Source: Devosia sp. 66-14 (GTDB taxonomy: Bacteria; Pseudomonadota; Alphaproteobacteria; Rhizobiales; Devosiaceae). Taken from it: a DNA stretch of 64,000 nucleotides. The stretch spans positions 839,223-903,222 of the forward strand of contig MKVB01000001.1 of NCBI GenBank assembly GCA_001899085.1, given 5' to 3'. This document shows, piece after piece, positions 1-7,578 of this stretch (position 1 is the stretch's first letter; every line of letters starts with the position of its first letter). The notes under the pieces are model-generated. The model made no database searches. It was not told where the DNA came from and worked only from the letters and a program-made list of their open reading frames with translations. The translations under genes and the position numbers were made by a program.

Positions 1-1326
1 CACCCGGCATTTCTTCTCGATCTCGTCGCCGGAAAAGCCGAAACACCCGGCCAGCGCCCTGAGCGCCGCCTGCCCGGCCTGCGGAAAGCTGTCCTCCAGC
101 GACTGGAACACCGTGCGGTCGCCATCGAGCAGGTCCATGGCGTGCTGCGCGAAATAGCCGAGCTTGACGCTGGGGCCGACATTGATCGAGCCGTTGTCCG
201 GTTCGGTGCTGCCCGCCACCAGCTTCAACAGCGTCGACTTGCCGGCGCCGTTCACGCCCATGATGCACCAGCGCTCCTTGCGCCGGACATGGAAATCCAG
301 CCCTTCATAGATCGAGCGGCTGCCATAGGCTTTGTCGACACCCTTCAGCAGCACCACGTCCTCGCCCGAGCGCGCCGGCGGGCGGAACTCGAAGTTCACC
401 GTCTGGCGGCGCTTCGGCGGCTCGACCTTGTCGATCTTGTCGAGCTTCTTCACCCGGCTCTGCACCTGGGCGGCGTGGCTGGCGCGTGCCTTGAACCGCT
501 CGATGAAGGCGATCTCCTTGGCGAGCATCGCCTGCTGCCGCTCGAACTGCGCCTGCATCTGCTTGTCCGAGAGGGCGCGCTGCTGCTGGTAGAACTCGTA
601 GTCGCCCGAATAGGCGGTGAGCGACCCACCATCGATCTCGACGATCTTGTTGACCACGCGGTTCATGAAGGCGCGATCATGCGAGGTCATCAGCACCCCG
701 CCCTCATAGCGCTTCAGGAAATCCTCGAGCCAGATAAGGCTTTCGATATCGAGGTGGTTGGAGGGCTCGTCCAGCAACAGCGCATCGGGCCGCATGAGCA
801 GGATCTTGCCCAGCGCCACCCGCATCTTCCAGCCGCCCGACAGCGCGCCGACATCGCCGTCCATCATCTCCTGGCTGAAGCCGAGCCCATCGAGCACTTC
901 ACGAGCCCGCGCATCGAGGCTGTAGCCGTCGAGTTCCTGGAACTGACCCTGCACCTCGCCGTAGCGGGTGATGATCTCGTCCATCTGGTCGGCGCGATCG
1001 GGGTCTGCCATCGCCGCTTCGAGTTCGCTCATCTCGGCGATCAACGCGCCGGCCGGTCCCGCGCCTTCCATCACCTCGGCGACGGCGCTGCGGCCGGCCA
1101 TGTCGCCGACATCCTGGCTGAAATAGCCGATGGTGATGCCGCGATCGACCACCACCTGCCCCTCGTCGGGCTGCTCCTCGCCGGTGATCATCCGGAACAG
1201 CGTGGTCTTGCCGGCGCCGTTCGGGCCGACCAGCCCGATCTTCTCGCCGCGCTGCAAGGCGGCAGAAGCTTCGATGAAGACGATCTGCTTGCCGTTCTGC
1301 TTGGAAATGTTCTCGAGGCGGATCAT
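1..1326 (-). CDS. ABC-F family ATPase (partial, 3' end outside window)
   Basis: This gene reads leftward off the window edge, so about 442 N-terminal codons are visible. I translated it from the minus strand starting at ATG 1326 (MIRLENISKQNGK). The first nucleotide-binding domain has Walker A GPNGAGKTT at residues 34-42, then an LSGGWKMRV signature and a DEPSNHLD Walker B. A charged linker with many Lys/Arg residues follows, and then a second Walker A GVNGAGKS. Two NBDs on one chain with no membrane segments is the ABC-F layout. These cytosolic proteins act on the ribosome (translation factors of the EttA/Uup/YheS type, or antibiotic resistance proteins). The second signature and the C-terminus lie outside the window, so the subfamily cannot be decided. 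It diverges from the arsR-type gene at 1516. Confidence 0.93.
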   Translation of the reverse strand, partial: MIRLENISKQNGKQIVFIEASAALQRGEKIGLVGPNGAGKTTLFRMITGEEQPDEGQVVVDRGITIGYFSQDVGDMAGRSAVAEVMEGAGPAGALIAEMSELEAAMADPDRADQMDEIITRYGEVQGQFQELDGYSLDARAREVLDGLGFSQEMMDGDVGALSGGWKMRVALGKILLMRPDALLLDEPSNHLDIESLIWLEDFLKRYEGGVLMTSHDRAFMNRVVNKIVEIDGGSLTAYSGDYEFYQQQRALSDKQMQAQFERQQAMLAKEIAFIERFKARASHAAQVQSRVKKLDKIDKVEPPKRRQTVNFEFRPPARSGEDVVLLKGVDKAYGSRSIYEGLDFHVRRKERWCIMGVNGAGKSTLLKLVAGSTEPDNGSINVGPSVKLGYFAQHAMDLLDGDRTVFQSLEDSFPQAGQAALRALAGCFGFSGDEIEKKCRV

Positions 1327-1489
1327 GCGCTTAGGAGGCCCTGCTGAAGTGTCGGGCCTGTGCTGACTGGTCGCGGCCGCTGGTTCGTCCGTGGCGTAAA
1401 GCATTCGCGGGCCGGCGACGCAAGCGCAGCGGCGTCACAGGTGCCCTGCGCCATCGACAATGGCCGGGCATCGAAGGGCTTTACATTAT

Positions 1490-1514
1490 TTACGCAATAA
1501 CGTAATTACGTAAT
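1490..1514 (+). promoter_or_regulatory. Probable ArsR-type operator overlapping the start region of the regulator
   Basis: An AT-rich island in GC-rich DNA lies directly before the ATG at 1516. It contains TTACGCAAT (1490-1498) and the perfect 10-mer palindrome ATTACGTAAT (1505-1514), nested in the 12-mer palindrome ACGTAATTACGT (1500-1511). The two TTACGNAAT units start 16 bases apart. ArsR-family proteins bind such AT-rich palindromes and often repress themselves. That this is the operator of the next gene is inference from position. Confidence 0.55.
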
Positions 1515-1515
1515 C

Positions 1516-1881
1516 ATGCAAACACAAGATCCGCTCACCGCCACCTTCGCCGCGCTTGCCGACCCGACCCGTCGCGCCATGCTGGCGCGGCTGACCCGGG
1601 GACCGGCAACGGTCAACGAACTGGCCGAACCATTTGCGCTCACCCTCCCCACCGTCTCGCGGCACCTCAAGGTGCTCGAGCAGGCGGGGCTGATCAGCAA
1701 GCAGCGCTCGGCCCAATCCCGCCCCTGCACGCTGGAAATCGCCCCGCTCGCAGAGGCCGACGCCTGGATGGCGCAGTATCGCGAGTTCTTCGCCACCCGC
1801 TTCGACCGGCTCGATACTCAGCTCAAGGCCATGATGGCCGCCCGTGCCGAGGCGGCCAGCACTTCCACGGGAGATCAGTAA
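1516..1881 (+). CDS. ArsR-family winged-helix transcriptional regulator
   Basis: A 121-residue regulator. Residues about 5-25 (PLTATFAALADPTRRAMLARL) are the typical ArsR opening helix, and residues 30-62 form the winged helix with the recognition stretch TLPTVSRHLKVLEQAGLI. I see no metal-binding ELCVCDL motif. It therefore belongs with the metal-independent ArsR proteins that are paired with SRPBCC proteins rather than with arsenic sensors. The next gene starts 2 bases downstream and encodes an SRPBCC protein, the standard partner. An AT-rich palindrome covers its start region, consistent with autorepression. The inducer is unknown. Confidence 0.93.
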   Translation: MQTQDPLTATFAALADPTRRAMLARLTRGPATVNELAEPFALTLPTVSRHLKVLEQAGLISKQRSAQSRPCTLEIAPLAEADAWMAQYREFFATRFDRLDTQLKAMMAARAEAASTSTGDQ

Positions 1882-1882
1882 C

Positions 1883-2386
1883 ATGCCCGCTACCTATGCC
1901 CTCGATCGCGGAATGACCCTGCAACGCACCTTCGCGGCGCCCGCCAGCGTGGTGTTCGAAGCCTGGACCGACCCGGCCTATCTCGACTGGTACTTCAACC
2001 CTGGCCAGCACACCGATCAGCCCGCGACGGTCGACCTCAGGGTCGGCGGCCAGTGGCGGCAGGAAATGGTGGAGACGCCGCAGAAGCGCTATTTCACCGG
2101 CGGCGTGTATCGCGAGATCGTGCCGGGCAGGAAGCTGGTCTTCTATTGGGGCGCCGTCGGCGGCTGGCCCGAGCTCGACCTCGACAATCTCGACGAAAGC
2201 CCCCTGGTCACCATCCGGCTCACGCCTTACGGCGCCCAGACGGTGATGGATTTCCACGTGCAATTCCCCGACCGGTACACCCCTGAACGCGTCGACTGGT
2301 GGATGAATTGCGGCATGGTCGCCGGCTGGAACATGACCATCGACCGCCTGGTCGCCGTGTATGAGGCGGCGCGTCGCGCCAGTTGA
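1883..2386 (+). CDS. SRPBCC (AHSA1-like START) domain protein
   Basis: A 167-residue single-domain protein. The opening FAAPASVVFEAWTDPAYLDW and the later RLTPYGAQTVMDFHVQF are typical of the activator of Hsp90 ATPase homologue 1-like branch of SRPBCC. These proteins fold around a hydrophobic cavity that binds a small ligand. I chose ATG 1883 (MPATYALDRG) because GGGAGA stands 8 bases upstream and the ArsR gene stops at 1881; a longer reading from 1844 would overlap arsR needlessly. It is co-transcribed with the ArsR gene. The ligand and physiological role cannot be read from the sequence. Confidence 0.92.
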   Translation: MPATYALDRGMTLQRTFAAPASVVFEAWTDPAYLDWYFNPGQHTDQPATVDLRVGGQWRQEMVETPQKRYFTGGVYREIVPGRKLVFYWGAVGGWPELDLDNLDESPLVTIRLTPYGAQTVMDFHVQFPDRYTPERVDWWMNCGMVAGWNMTIDRLVAVYEAARRAS

Positions 2387-2394
2387 AATGCAGC

Positions 2395-2421
2395 GGGGCG
2401 CGCACCTCAGGTGCACGCCCC
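2395..2421. terminator. Convergent hairpin between the SRPBCC gene and the enolase-superfamily gene
   Basis: GGGGCGCGCACC pairs with GGTGCACGCCCC in a 12-bp stem with one mismatch and a 3-base loop. It lies between two genes that converge (stops at 2386 and 2446), so it can serve both strands. There is no T-tract, so its efficiency is uncertain. Confidence 0.55.
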
Positions 2422-2445
2422 CGCCCGTTCAGCTGACCTCGGCCC

Positions 2446-3651
2446 TCAGTCGAAGAAGTTCTCGTCGCCTTCTTCGAGGTACTTTTTGGCTTCCTTGGCG
2501 ATCAGGTTGACGCCGAGGCCCGGACGATCCGGCACATCGATCAGTCCGCCCTTCACCGGCATGCCCTCAAAACCCTCGGTGATGTCGTACCAGAACGGCT
2601 CGAAGCGGGCCGGATACTCGAAGGCGATCAGGTTGTCCGGCATGGTCGCGCAGACCTGGATCAGCGCGGCGAGCCCGAGAATGCCGTTGGCGGTGCCGTG
2701 CGGCGCGATGGCGATGCCGTGCAGGTCCGCGTGCTCGGCCACCCACTTGATCTCGGCGAGACCGCCGACATCGCAGGGATCGGGGCCGATGACGTTCACC
2801 GCATGGCTCTCGATCAGCTGCTTGTAGTGCTGGCGCAGGTAGATCTGTTCGCCGGTATGGATGGGCGTCGTCGTGTGATGCGTCACATCCTTGTAGACGT
2901 CCGGGTTCACGTAGGGCGAGTAGTCGCCGGTCACCGTGTCCTCGATCCACAGCAGGTGCAGGTGCTCCACCGCCTTGGCGAGGCGCAGCGCGTCGAGCGG
3001 CATGAAGCCCGGGCCGGCATCGACCGCGGTGTTGTACCCCTTGCCCAGCGTCTCGCGGGCCGAGGTGATGCAGGCCACCAGGTGATCGAAGCCTTCCTTG
3101 GTCATCGTGCCCTTGTGCGGGTACGGGAACGGCGCATCCTCCTGCACCTCGCCATAGAAGAAATCCGGAAAGTCGCGGACCATCGACGAGTGGTAGGCGC
3201 TCGGCAGCTTGAACAGGGTGAACTCGCCCTTCAGCGACTTGCCGTACTCGGCCCAGCGCTTGTAGCCGGCCGGAGTATGCTCGGCGCCGCCGGGCACTTC
3301 GGCCTGGTACAGCGTGCGATAGGTGCGGACCTGGTCGCGCACTTTGCCGCCGAGCAGCCGATAGACCGGAGCGTTCAGTGCCTTGCCGGCAATGTCCCAC
3401 AGCGCATGCTCGATGGCCGACACCGCCGAGCCGAACGGCTTGAAGCCGCCGCGCACGCGGATGCGCCGCATCACGCGCTCGACGTCGCGCGGATCCTGCC
3501 CGACGATCCAGTCCTTGAGCTGCAGCACCTGCGATTTCACGTAAGGCTTCGGAGTCTCGATCTGGCTCCAGCCGGTGATGCCCTCATCGGTGGTGATGCG
3601 GATCACCGGGCTCGAGGCGATGATCGCGCATTTCAGGTCTGTAATCTTCAA
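2446..3651 (-). CDS. Mandelate racemase / muconate lactonizing enzyme family protein (enolase superfamily)
   Basis: A 401-residue enzyme with an N-terminal capping domain (about 1-125) and a TIM barrel. Acidic metal ligands on successive barrel strands are visible: Asp211 (AVDAGPGF), Glu237 (WIEDTVTGD) and Glu268 (HTGEQIY). The general base His318 lies in IAPHGTANG. This places it in the MR subgroup, which abstracts a proton next to a carboxylate; many members dehydrate sugar acids. The substrate is not identifiable. I start at TTG 3651 (MKITDLKCAII) because AGGAGC lies 6 bases upstream; the longer TTG reading from 3666 places that Shine-Dalgarno inside the gene. A palindrome upstream (3673-3686) and the stump of a regulator suggest former GntR control. 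Confidence 0.9.
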   Translation of the reverse strand: MKITDLKCAIIASSPVIRITTDEGITGWSQIETPKPYVKSQVLQLKDWIVGQDPRDVERVMRRIRVRGGFKPFGSAVSAIEHALWDIAGKALNAPVYRLLGGKVRDQVRTYRTLYQAEVPGGAEHTPAGYKRWAEYGKSLKGEFTLFKLPSAYHSSMVRDFPDFFYGEVQEDAPFPYPHKGTMTKEGFDHLVACITSARETLGKGYNTAVDAGPGFMPLDALRLAKAVEHLHLLWIEDTVTGDYSPYVNPDVYKDVTHHTTTPIHTGEQIYLRQHYKQLIESHAVNVIGPDPCDVGGLAEIKWVAEHADLHGIAIAPHGTANGILGLAALIQVCATMPDNLIAFEYPARFEPFWYDITEGFEGMPVKGGLIDVPDRPGLGVNLIAKEAKKYLEEGDENFFD

Positions 3652-3672
3652 CGGGAAGCTCCTCAATCCCTA

Positions 3673-3686
3673 CCATACCAGTATGG
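3673..3686. promoter_or_regulatory. Palindrome, candidate GntR-type operator
   Basis: CCATACCAGTATGG is a perfect inverted repeat (CCATAC, 2-base spacer, GTATGG) 21 bases upstream of the TTG start of the enolase-superfamily gene. Short ATAC/GTAT palindromes between a sugar-acid enzyme and a divergent GntR gene are typical FadR-subfamily operators. A truncated GntR-like reading frame lies on the other side, which supports this reading. The assignment is inference. Confidence 0.45.
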
Positions 3687-3726
3687 CAGCTATGCCGTAT
3701 TCCGGCGCGGATTTGAATGCTCCTAA

Positions 3727-3840
3727 TGGGGAATTCGATGGCGACAGGCGACAAAATCGAGCCCTGTGCGCAATCCACCACGCATCGGCCGCGTCGCTCA
3801 GCGCGCCGCGGTTGAGATGGTCGCCGCCCTGCGCGAGATG
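3727..3840 (+). pseudogene. Probable N-terminal remnant of a GntR-family regulator
   Basis: The plus-strand frame is open from 3727 and could start at GTG 3766. It reads VRNPPRIGRVAQRAAVEM followed by VAALREM, which resembles the first helix of a GntR winged-helix domain (V..LR.MI..G). The similarity stops at about 3840, exactly where the stop codon of the minus-strand acyl carrier protein gene (3841-3843) begins. No winged helix or FCD domain follows. The orientation, divergent from the enolase-superfamily gene with a palindrome between them, is the normal layout for a GntR regulator and its target. I read it as a gene truncated when the P450-ACP segment arrived. The identification rests on about 30 residues. 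Confidence 0.42.
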
Positions 3841-4104
3841 TCAGCCGGCTTTCGCCATCACCGTCTTGACCACATCGGATAGCCGGGTGGCCGCCGCCAG
3901 GTCGGCGGTATCGAGCGCCGCCCCGGAGCGCTTCTCGATCTCGACGCTCCACTCCACCAGATCGAGACTGTCGAGTTCGAGTTCGCCCAGTTCCAGGTCG
4001 CCGTCAGGGGCCTGCAGCCGCGCCGAGACAACGGGATTGTTGAACGACCTGGCAGTCTGGTGCAGCGCCTCGACGATCAGGCGGCGGGCTTCAGCTTCCG
4101 TCAT
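3841..4104 (-). CDS. Acyl carrier protein
   Basis: An 87-residue acidic, mostly helical protein. The motif ELELDSLDLVEW at residues 41-52 has the conserved Asp-Ser-Leu, so Ser46 would carry 4'-phosphopantetheine. It is clearly different from the housekeeping AcpP sequence (no GADSLDTVEL) and has a longer loop 1. Its ATG overlaps the stop of the P450 gene by four bases (ATGA), so the two are translationally coupled, which suggests that the P450 works on an acyl group tethered to this carrier. No acyl-activating enzyme, condensing enzyme or phosphopantetheinyl transferase is seen nearby. The substrate is unknown. Confidence 0.88.
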   Translation of the reverse strand: MTEAEARRLIVEALHQTARSFNNPVVSARLQAPDGDLELGELELDSLDLVEWSVEIEKRSGAALDTADLAAATRLSDVVKTVMAKAG

Positions 4105-5282
4105 CGGCTAATATCCACTTCGAAAAGACTGGGGACATTGAACACATAGCTGTCCAGCGGCAGCTCGTACCGGCTCACCTCTACCCTGGTCGACAGCGTC
4201 GTCAGCCGGGCCGCGATCGCTCCCCAGAGTTCGACCGAGAGCGGCCGGCCGAGGCACGCATGCGCGCCGGCGCCGAAAAAGCGATGGTGCTCGGTTGCCG
4301 GCCCATGGCCGTAAGTCTGCAGCACTACCCGCACCCGGTCCCCCTCGGCCAGGTCGAGCCCGCCGGCCTGCAGCGCCGTCGCGGCGATCCGCTCGACGAA
4401 CGGGACCGCCGTCCGCTGCGGCAGCTTGGGAAAGACGATGCTGCTCAGCGGCTGGCCGGCATGCTCGGTGAACAGGTTCGCGAGACTTTCGGCCAGCGTA
4501 CCGACCAGCGCGTCCTTGCCGACCACCAGCAGCCCCAGCCGCATGCCGACCTCGTCGTCGCTGGCCCCCGGCCCCATCCGGTCGCGAAGATGCGCCTCGA
4601 GCGCCGCCATGTCGGCCTCGAGCCGCACCCGGCGGCTCATGCCGATGGATTTGTCGAACACCAGCGACACATCGTCGAGCGCCAGGTGATCCGGCAGGTC
4701 GACCGCTACCAGCGTCGCGAACAGTCCCCGCACCAGCGGCTTGATCACCGCAGTCATCAGTTCGGCCTGCCCCGGCTCGGCAAACCGCGCAAGGTGGCCC
4801 GGCAGACTGTCGGCGGCCCAGGCATGGATCGCCTGGTGCCGCGCCGCGATCCAGGTGCTGGCTCGGCGCCGCGCCTCGGCATGCCGCTCGCCATACATCG
4901 AGAGCGGGATATGCTCGAAGGCGAAGGCCACGCTGGCAAAGGCTTCGCCCATGCCGGACGGCATGTTGCGATAGTGTTCGAGGGCCGGCGCCGGCAGCAG
5001 GCCAGGCACGGAAAGCAGCTCCCGGCAACGGTCCGGCTCGACCACGATCCACGCACGCGCCGTCCGGTCGTAGAATGGCGGAGCAACACGTGCCGACTTG
5101 AGGAAGTCGTCGCGCTCCGGCTGCCGATAGACCGTCAGATAATTGTGGCTTCCGGCCCCAGTCATACCCGTCCATGCCTCGAATTCAGTGCGAACCAACA
5201 GATGTGGCAACGCCGTCGACCAATCGTCCAAGCCGGACGCAGCGGCAAGACTAGCACCCTGCCCCAGACCCGTCAGGCGCAA
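4101..5282 (-). CDS. Cytochrome P450 family protein with degenerate catalytic motifs
   Basis: Up to 393 residues. The heme-binding loop FFGAGAHACLGRPL is intact, with Cys343 as the thiolate ligand, and RVAPPFYDRTARAWIVVEPD near residue 65 matches the P450 N-terminal beta region. Two usual signatures are missing. The I-helix acid-threonine pair reads G255-K-D-A-L, keeping the acid but not the threonine. The K-helix ExxR seems to be replaced by P285-K-L-P when aligned on the later R299-I-A. The protein may thus be a non-standard heme protein or an inactive scaffold for the ACP. The start is uncertain: TTG 5282 is the longest reading, no clear Shine-Dalgarno is seen, and ATG near residue 40 would also keep the P450 core. 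Confidence 0.85.
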   Translation of the reverse strand: MRLTGLGQGASLAAASGLDDWSTALPHLLVRTEFEAWTGMTGAGSHNYLTVYRQPERDDFLKSARVAPPFYDRTARAWIVVEPDRCRELLSVPGLLPAPALEHYRNMPSGMGEAFASVAFAFEHIPLSMYGERHAEARRRASTWIAARHQAIHAWAADSLPGHLARFAEPGQAELMTAVIKPLVRGLFATLVAVDLPDHLALDDVSLVFDKSIGMSRRVRLEADMAALEAHLRDRMGPGASDDEVGMRLGLLVVGKDALVGTLAESLANLFTEHAGQPLSSIVFPKLPQRTAVPFVERIAATALQAGGLDLAEGDRVRVVLQTYGHGPATEHHRFFGAGAHACLGRPLSVELWGAIAARLTTLSTRVEVSRYELPLDSYVFNVPSLFEVDISR

Positions 5283-5618
5283 ACTGCGCGGTGGCCGGAA
5301 CGATTGCGGAGAACGCCGAAATTTCTTTCGAGCGCCGCCTCAGGCGCCATCGACGTTCGCGCTCCACGCAACGAGTCAGTGTGCTGCGTTTTGACGATGT
5401 CGGCATTATCCGAACCTTAACCGCGGCATAGGAAATTGGCTTCCAGCGCGCGCCGTATTGCAGCGCGAAGACTGGGTTTTCCGCGCGACTTCGGGCGGAC
5501 TTCGAGAAGCTGACAGGAGTCGCTTCGAACAGGGATGGCAGTGCGATCGGACCGCGCCGATCGACCGCCTCAGGTTCGCTGGACCCTGTCCTTGGTTTAG
5601 TAGCGCGGGTCCTGTTTT
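5283..5618. other. Intergenic region between the divergent P450 gene and motA
   Basis: These 336 bases lie between divergent genes. I see no convincing coding frame, tRNA or hairpin. Both promoters must lie here. CTTAACC near 5417 is a possible single CtrA half-site, but no partner occurs at the usual spacing. Confidence 0.5.
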
Positions 5619-6479
5619 ATGCGTCTCATCATCGGCATCGTGGTTATCTTTGCCAGCGTCATCGGCGGCTATGTCGCCATGGGCGGGCATCTGGAGGTGC
5701 TGGTCCAGCCGTTCGAGGCGGTGATCATCCTCGGCGCGGCTTTCGGCGCCTACATCATCGGCAATACCGGGCCGGTGCTGAAGCAGACGGCCAGCATCTT
5801 CGGCATCCTGTTCCGCGGCCCCCGTTACGACAAGGCGGCCTATGTCGAGCTGCTCGGGCTGCAGTTCACGCTGTTCAAGCTGGTCCAGGCCAAGGGCGTG
5901 CTGGCGCTCGAGCCGCATATCGAGGATCCCGAAAACTCCTCGATCTTCCAGCGCTTCCCGACCTTCGCCAAAAACCACCATGCGGTGGAGTTCATGTGCG
6001 ACTACCTGCGCATGGTCACCCTCGGCAGCAACGTCGCCCACGAGATGGAAGCGTTGATGGACGAGGAACTGGAAACGCACCACCAGGAAAACGACCGCCT
6101 CGTCTCCGCCGTGCAGGCACTGGCCGACGGCACGCCGGCCCTCGGCATCGTCGCCGCGGTGCTCGGTGTGATCAAGACCATGGGCTCGATCAGCGAGCCG
6201 CCCGAGGTGCTGGGCCACATGATCGGCGGCGCGCTGGTCGGAACGTTCCTCGGTGTGTTCGTCGCCTATGGCTTCTTCGGCCCGATGGCGCAGTCGCTGC
6301 GCAACATCTTCGAGGCCGAGTCGAAATACTTCCTGTCGATGAAGGTCGGCCTGCTGGCCCAGATGTCGGGCTACGCCCCGGCCATCGCCGTGGAGTTCGC
6401 CCGCAAGGCGCTGATGTCCGAGGTGCGGCCGACTTTCGCCGAGATCGACGAAGCCACGGCCAACCTGCCGGCATCGTAA
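5619..6479 (+). CDS. motA: Flagellar motor stator protein MotA
   Basis: A 286-residue inner-membrane protein with four hydrophobic segments (about 1-21, 31-51, 170-190, 200-222) and the large cytoplasmic loop typical of MotA. Pro173 and Pro222 fall at the same positions as in E. coli MotA and are required for proton-driven conformational change. Glu98 is kept in the loop that contacts FliG, while the R90 position is Gln. With MotB it forms the proton channel of the stator. motB begins 14 bases downstream. No other flagellar genes occur in the window, so this pair is separate from the main flagellar cluster, at least on this side. Confidence 0.97.
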   Translation: MRLIIGIVVIFASVIGGYVAMGGHLEVLVQPFEAVIILGAAFGAYIIGNTGPVLKQTASIFGILFRGPRYDKAAYVELLGLQFTLFKLVQAKGVLALEPHIEDPENSSIFQRFPTFAKNHHAVEFMCDYLRMVTLGSNVAHEMEALMDEELETHHQENDRLVSAVQALADGTPALGIVAAVLGVIKTMGSISEPPEVLGHMIGGALVGTFLGVFVAYGFFGPMAQSLRNIFEAESKYFLSMKVGLLAQMSGYAPAIAVEFARKALMSEVRPTFAEIDEATANLPAS

Positions 6480-6493
6480 GGGACTGATACGCC

Positions 6494-7405
6494 ATGGCGC
6501 GCAACGAACAGACCATCATCATCAAGAAGGTCAAGAAGGCCGGCCATGCTCACCATGGCGGCGCCTGGAAGATCGCCTACGCCGATTTCGTGACCGCCAT
6601 GATGGCGTTCTTCCTGCTGCTGTGGCTGATCAGCATGACCACGCCCGAGCAGAAGAAGGGGCTCGCCGACTATTTCGCCCCGCCCAATGTCAGCGAGAGC
6701 ACCAGCGGCGCCGGTGGTGTCATGGGCGGGCAGGCATTCGCCGAAGACGGCGCCAAGATCGCCGTCGAATCCACCAAGGACGCGCTCACCGCTCCCGAGA
6801 GCAGCGAGGCCGGCCCGAAGATGGAATCGCGCGGTGGCGTTGCCGAGATCGGCGGCAGCGACTACGACGCCGTGCGCGCCTCCAACGTGTCGCTGGAGTC
6901 GCGCTACAACGCCGACTACCATGCCGCGGCCGCCAGCATCAGGCAGGCCTGGCAGTCCCTACCCGATATCACCAAGATCGCCGACAACCTCCTGGTGCGC
7001 GAAACCGAGACCGGGCTCGATATCGAGATCATGGACCAGGAAGGCCGGCCGATGTTCCCCGAGGGATCGAAATATCCCTACGAGGCGACGCGCAAGGCCA
7101 TCGCAGCCCTCGCCCCGATCCTGCAGAAACTCTCCAACCAGATCACCATCTCTGGGCACACGGCCGCGGGCGCGGTCTACGACAACCCCCGCTATGGAGC
7201 ATGGGACCTGTCGAGCGACCGCGCCAACGCGGTGCGGGCTATCCTCGGTGAGTTCGGCCTGTCGGACGACCGCATCCGCGCCGTGAACGGCAGTGCCACG
7301 TCCGAGCCTCTGTTTCCGAACGATCCCTACCTCGCCGGCAACGGCCGGGTGCAGATCACCGTGCGTTATGAAGCGCCGCCGGTTCCCGCCGGCCTGAAGC
7401 CGTAG
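6494..7405 (+). CDS. motB: Flagellar motor stator protein MotB
   Basis: A 303-residue protein. A short basic cytoplasmic tail (KKVKKAGHAHHGG) is followed by one transmembrane helix, AYADFVTAMMAFFLLLWLIS at residues 28-47. Asp31 is the proton-accepting residue. The C-terminal OmpA-like domain (about 180-298) has SGHTAAGA and the helix SSDRANAVRAILGEFGL, which bind peptidoglycan. The periplasmic plug and linker region (50-150) is Ala/Glu-rich. It anchors MotA to the wall. The terminator at 7460-7475 lies downstream. Confidence 0.97.
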   Translation: MARNEQTIIIKKVKKAGHAHHGGAWKIAYADFVTAMMAFFLLLWLISMTTPEQKKGLADYFAPPNVSESTSGAGGVMGGQAFAEDGAKIAVESTKDALTAPESSEAGPKMESRGGVAEIGGSDYDAVRASNVSLESRYNADYHAAAASIRQAWQSLPDITKIADNLLVRETETGLDIEIMDQEGRPMFPEGSKYPYEATRKAIAALAPILQKLSNQITISGHTAAGAVYDNPRYGAWDLSSDRANAVRAILGEFGLSDDRIRAVNGSATSEPLFPNDPYLAGNGRVQITVRYEAPPVPAGLKP

Positions 7406-7450
7406 CTCTGCAACGCTTCGCCAAACCGCATCAGGCCCGGAAACCGGGCA

Positions 7451-7479
7451 ACAAAAAAAGGCCCCCTCGGGGGCCCTTT
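7451..7479. terminator. Bidirectional Rho-independent terminator between motB and the cold-shock gene
   Basis: GGCCCC and GGGGCC form a 6-bp GC stem with a 4-base loop (7460-7475). Seven A residues precede it and CTTTCC follows. On the minus strand the A-run becomes a 7-U tract, so it is a strong terminator for the leftward cold-shock transcript (its gene stops at 7579) and a weaker one for motAB. Confidence 0.75.
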
Positions 7480-7578
7480 CCATCGTTGCGCCGTCAGGAC
7501 AAATCCCTCAGCGCCACGGGGCGTGGTCGTTGCTCGCTCGCCAAAAAGCAAGTCCGCAGACTTTGCCCGAAACGCTCT

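Noticed and set aside
142-1347. A long plus-strand frame covering the ABC-F region
   Set aside because: The minus strand encodes a clear two-domain ABC-F ATPase with Walker and signature motifs. The plus-strand frame is Ala/Leu/His/Arg-rich with no domain, as expected from antisense of a GC-rich gene.
5619-7405. ExbB/TolQ and OmpA identities for the stator genes
   Set aside because: The four-helix layout, Pro173/Pro222 and the MotB transmembrane aspartate show MotA/MotB.
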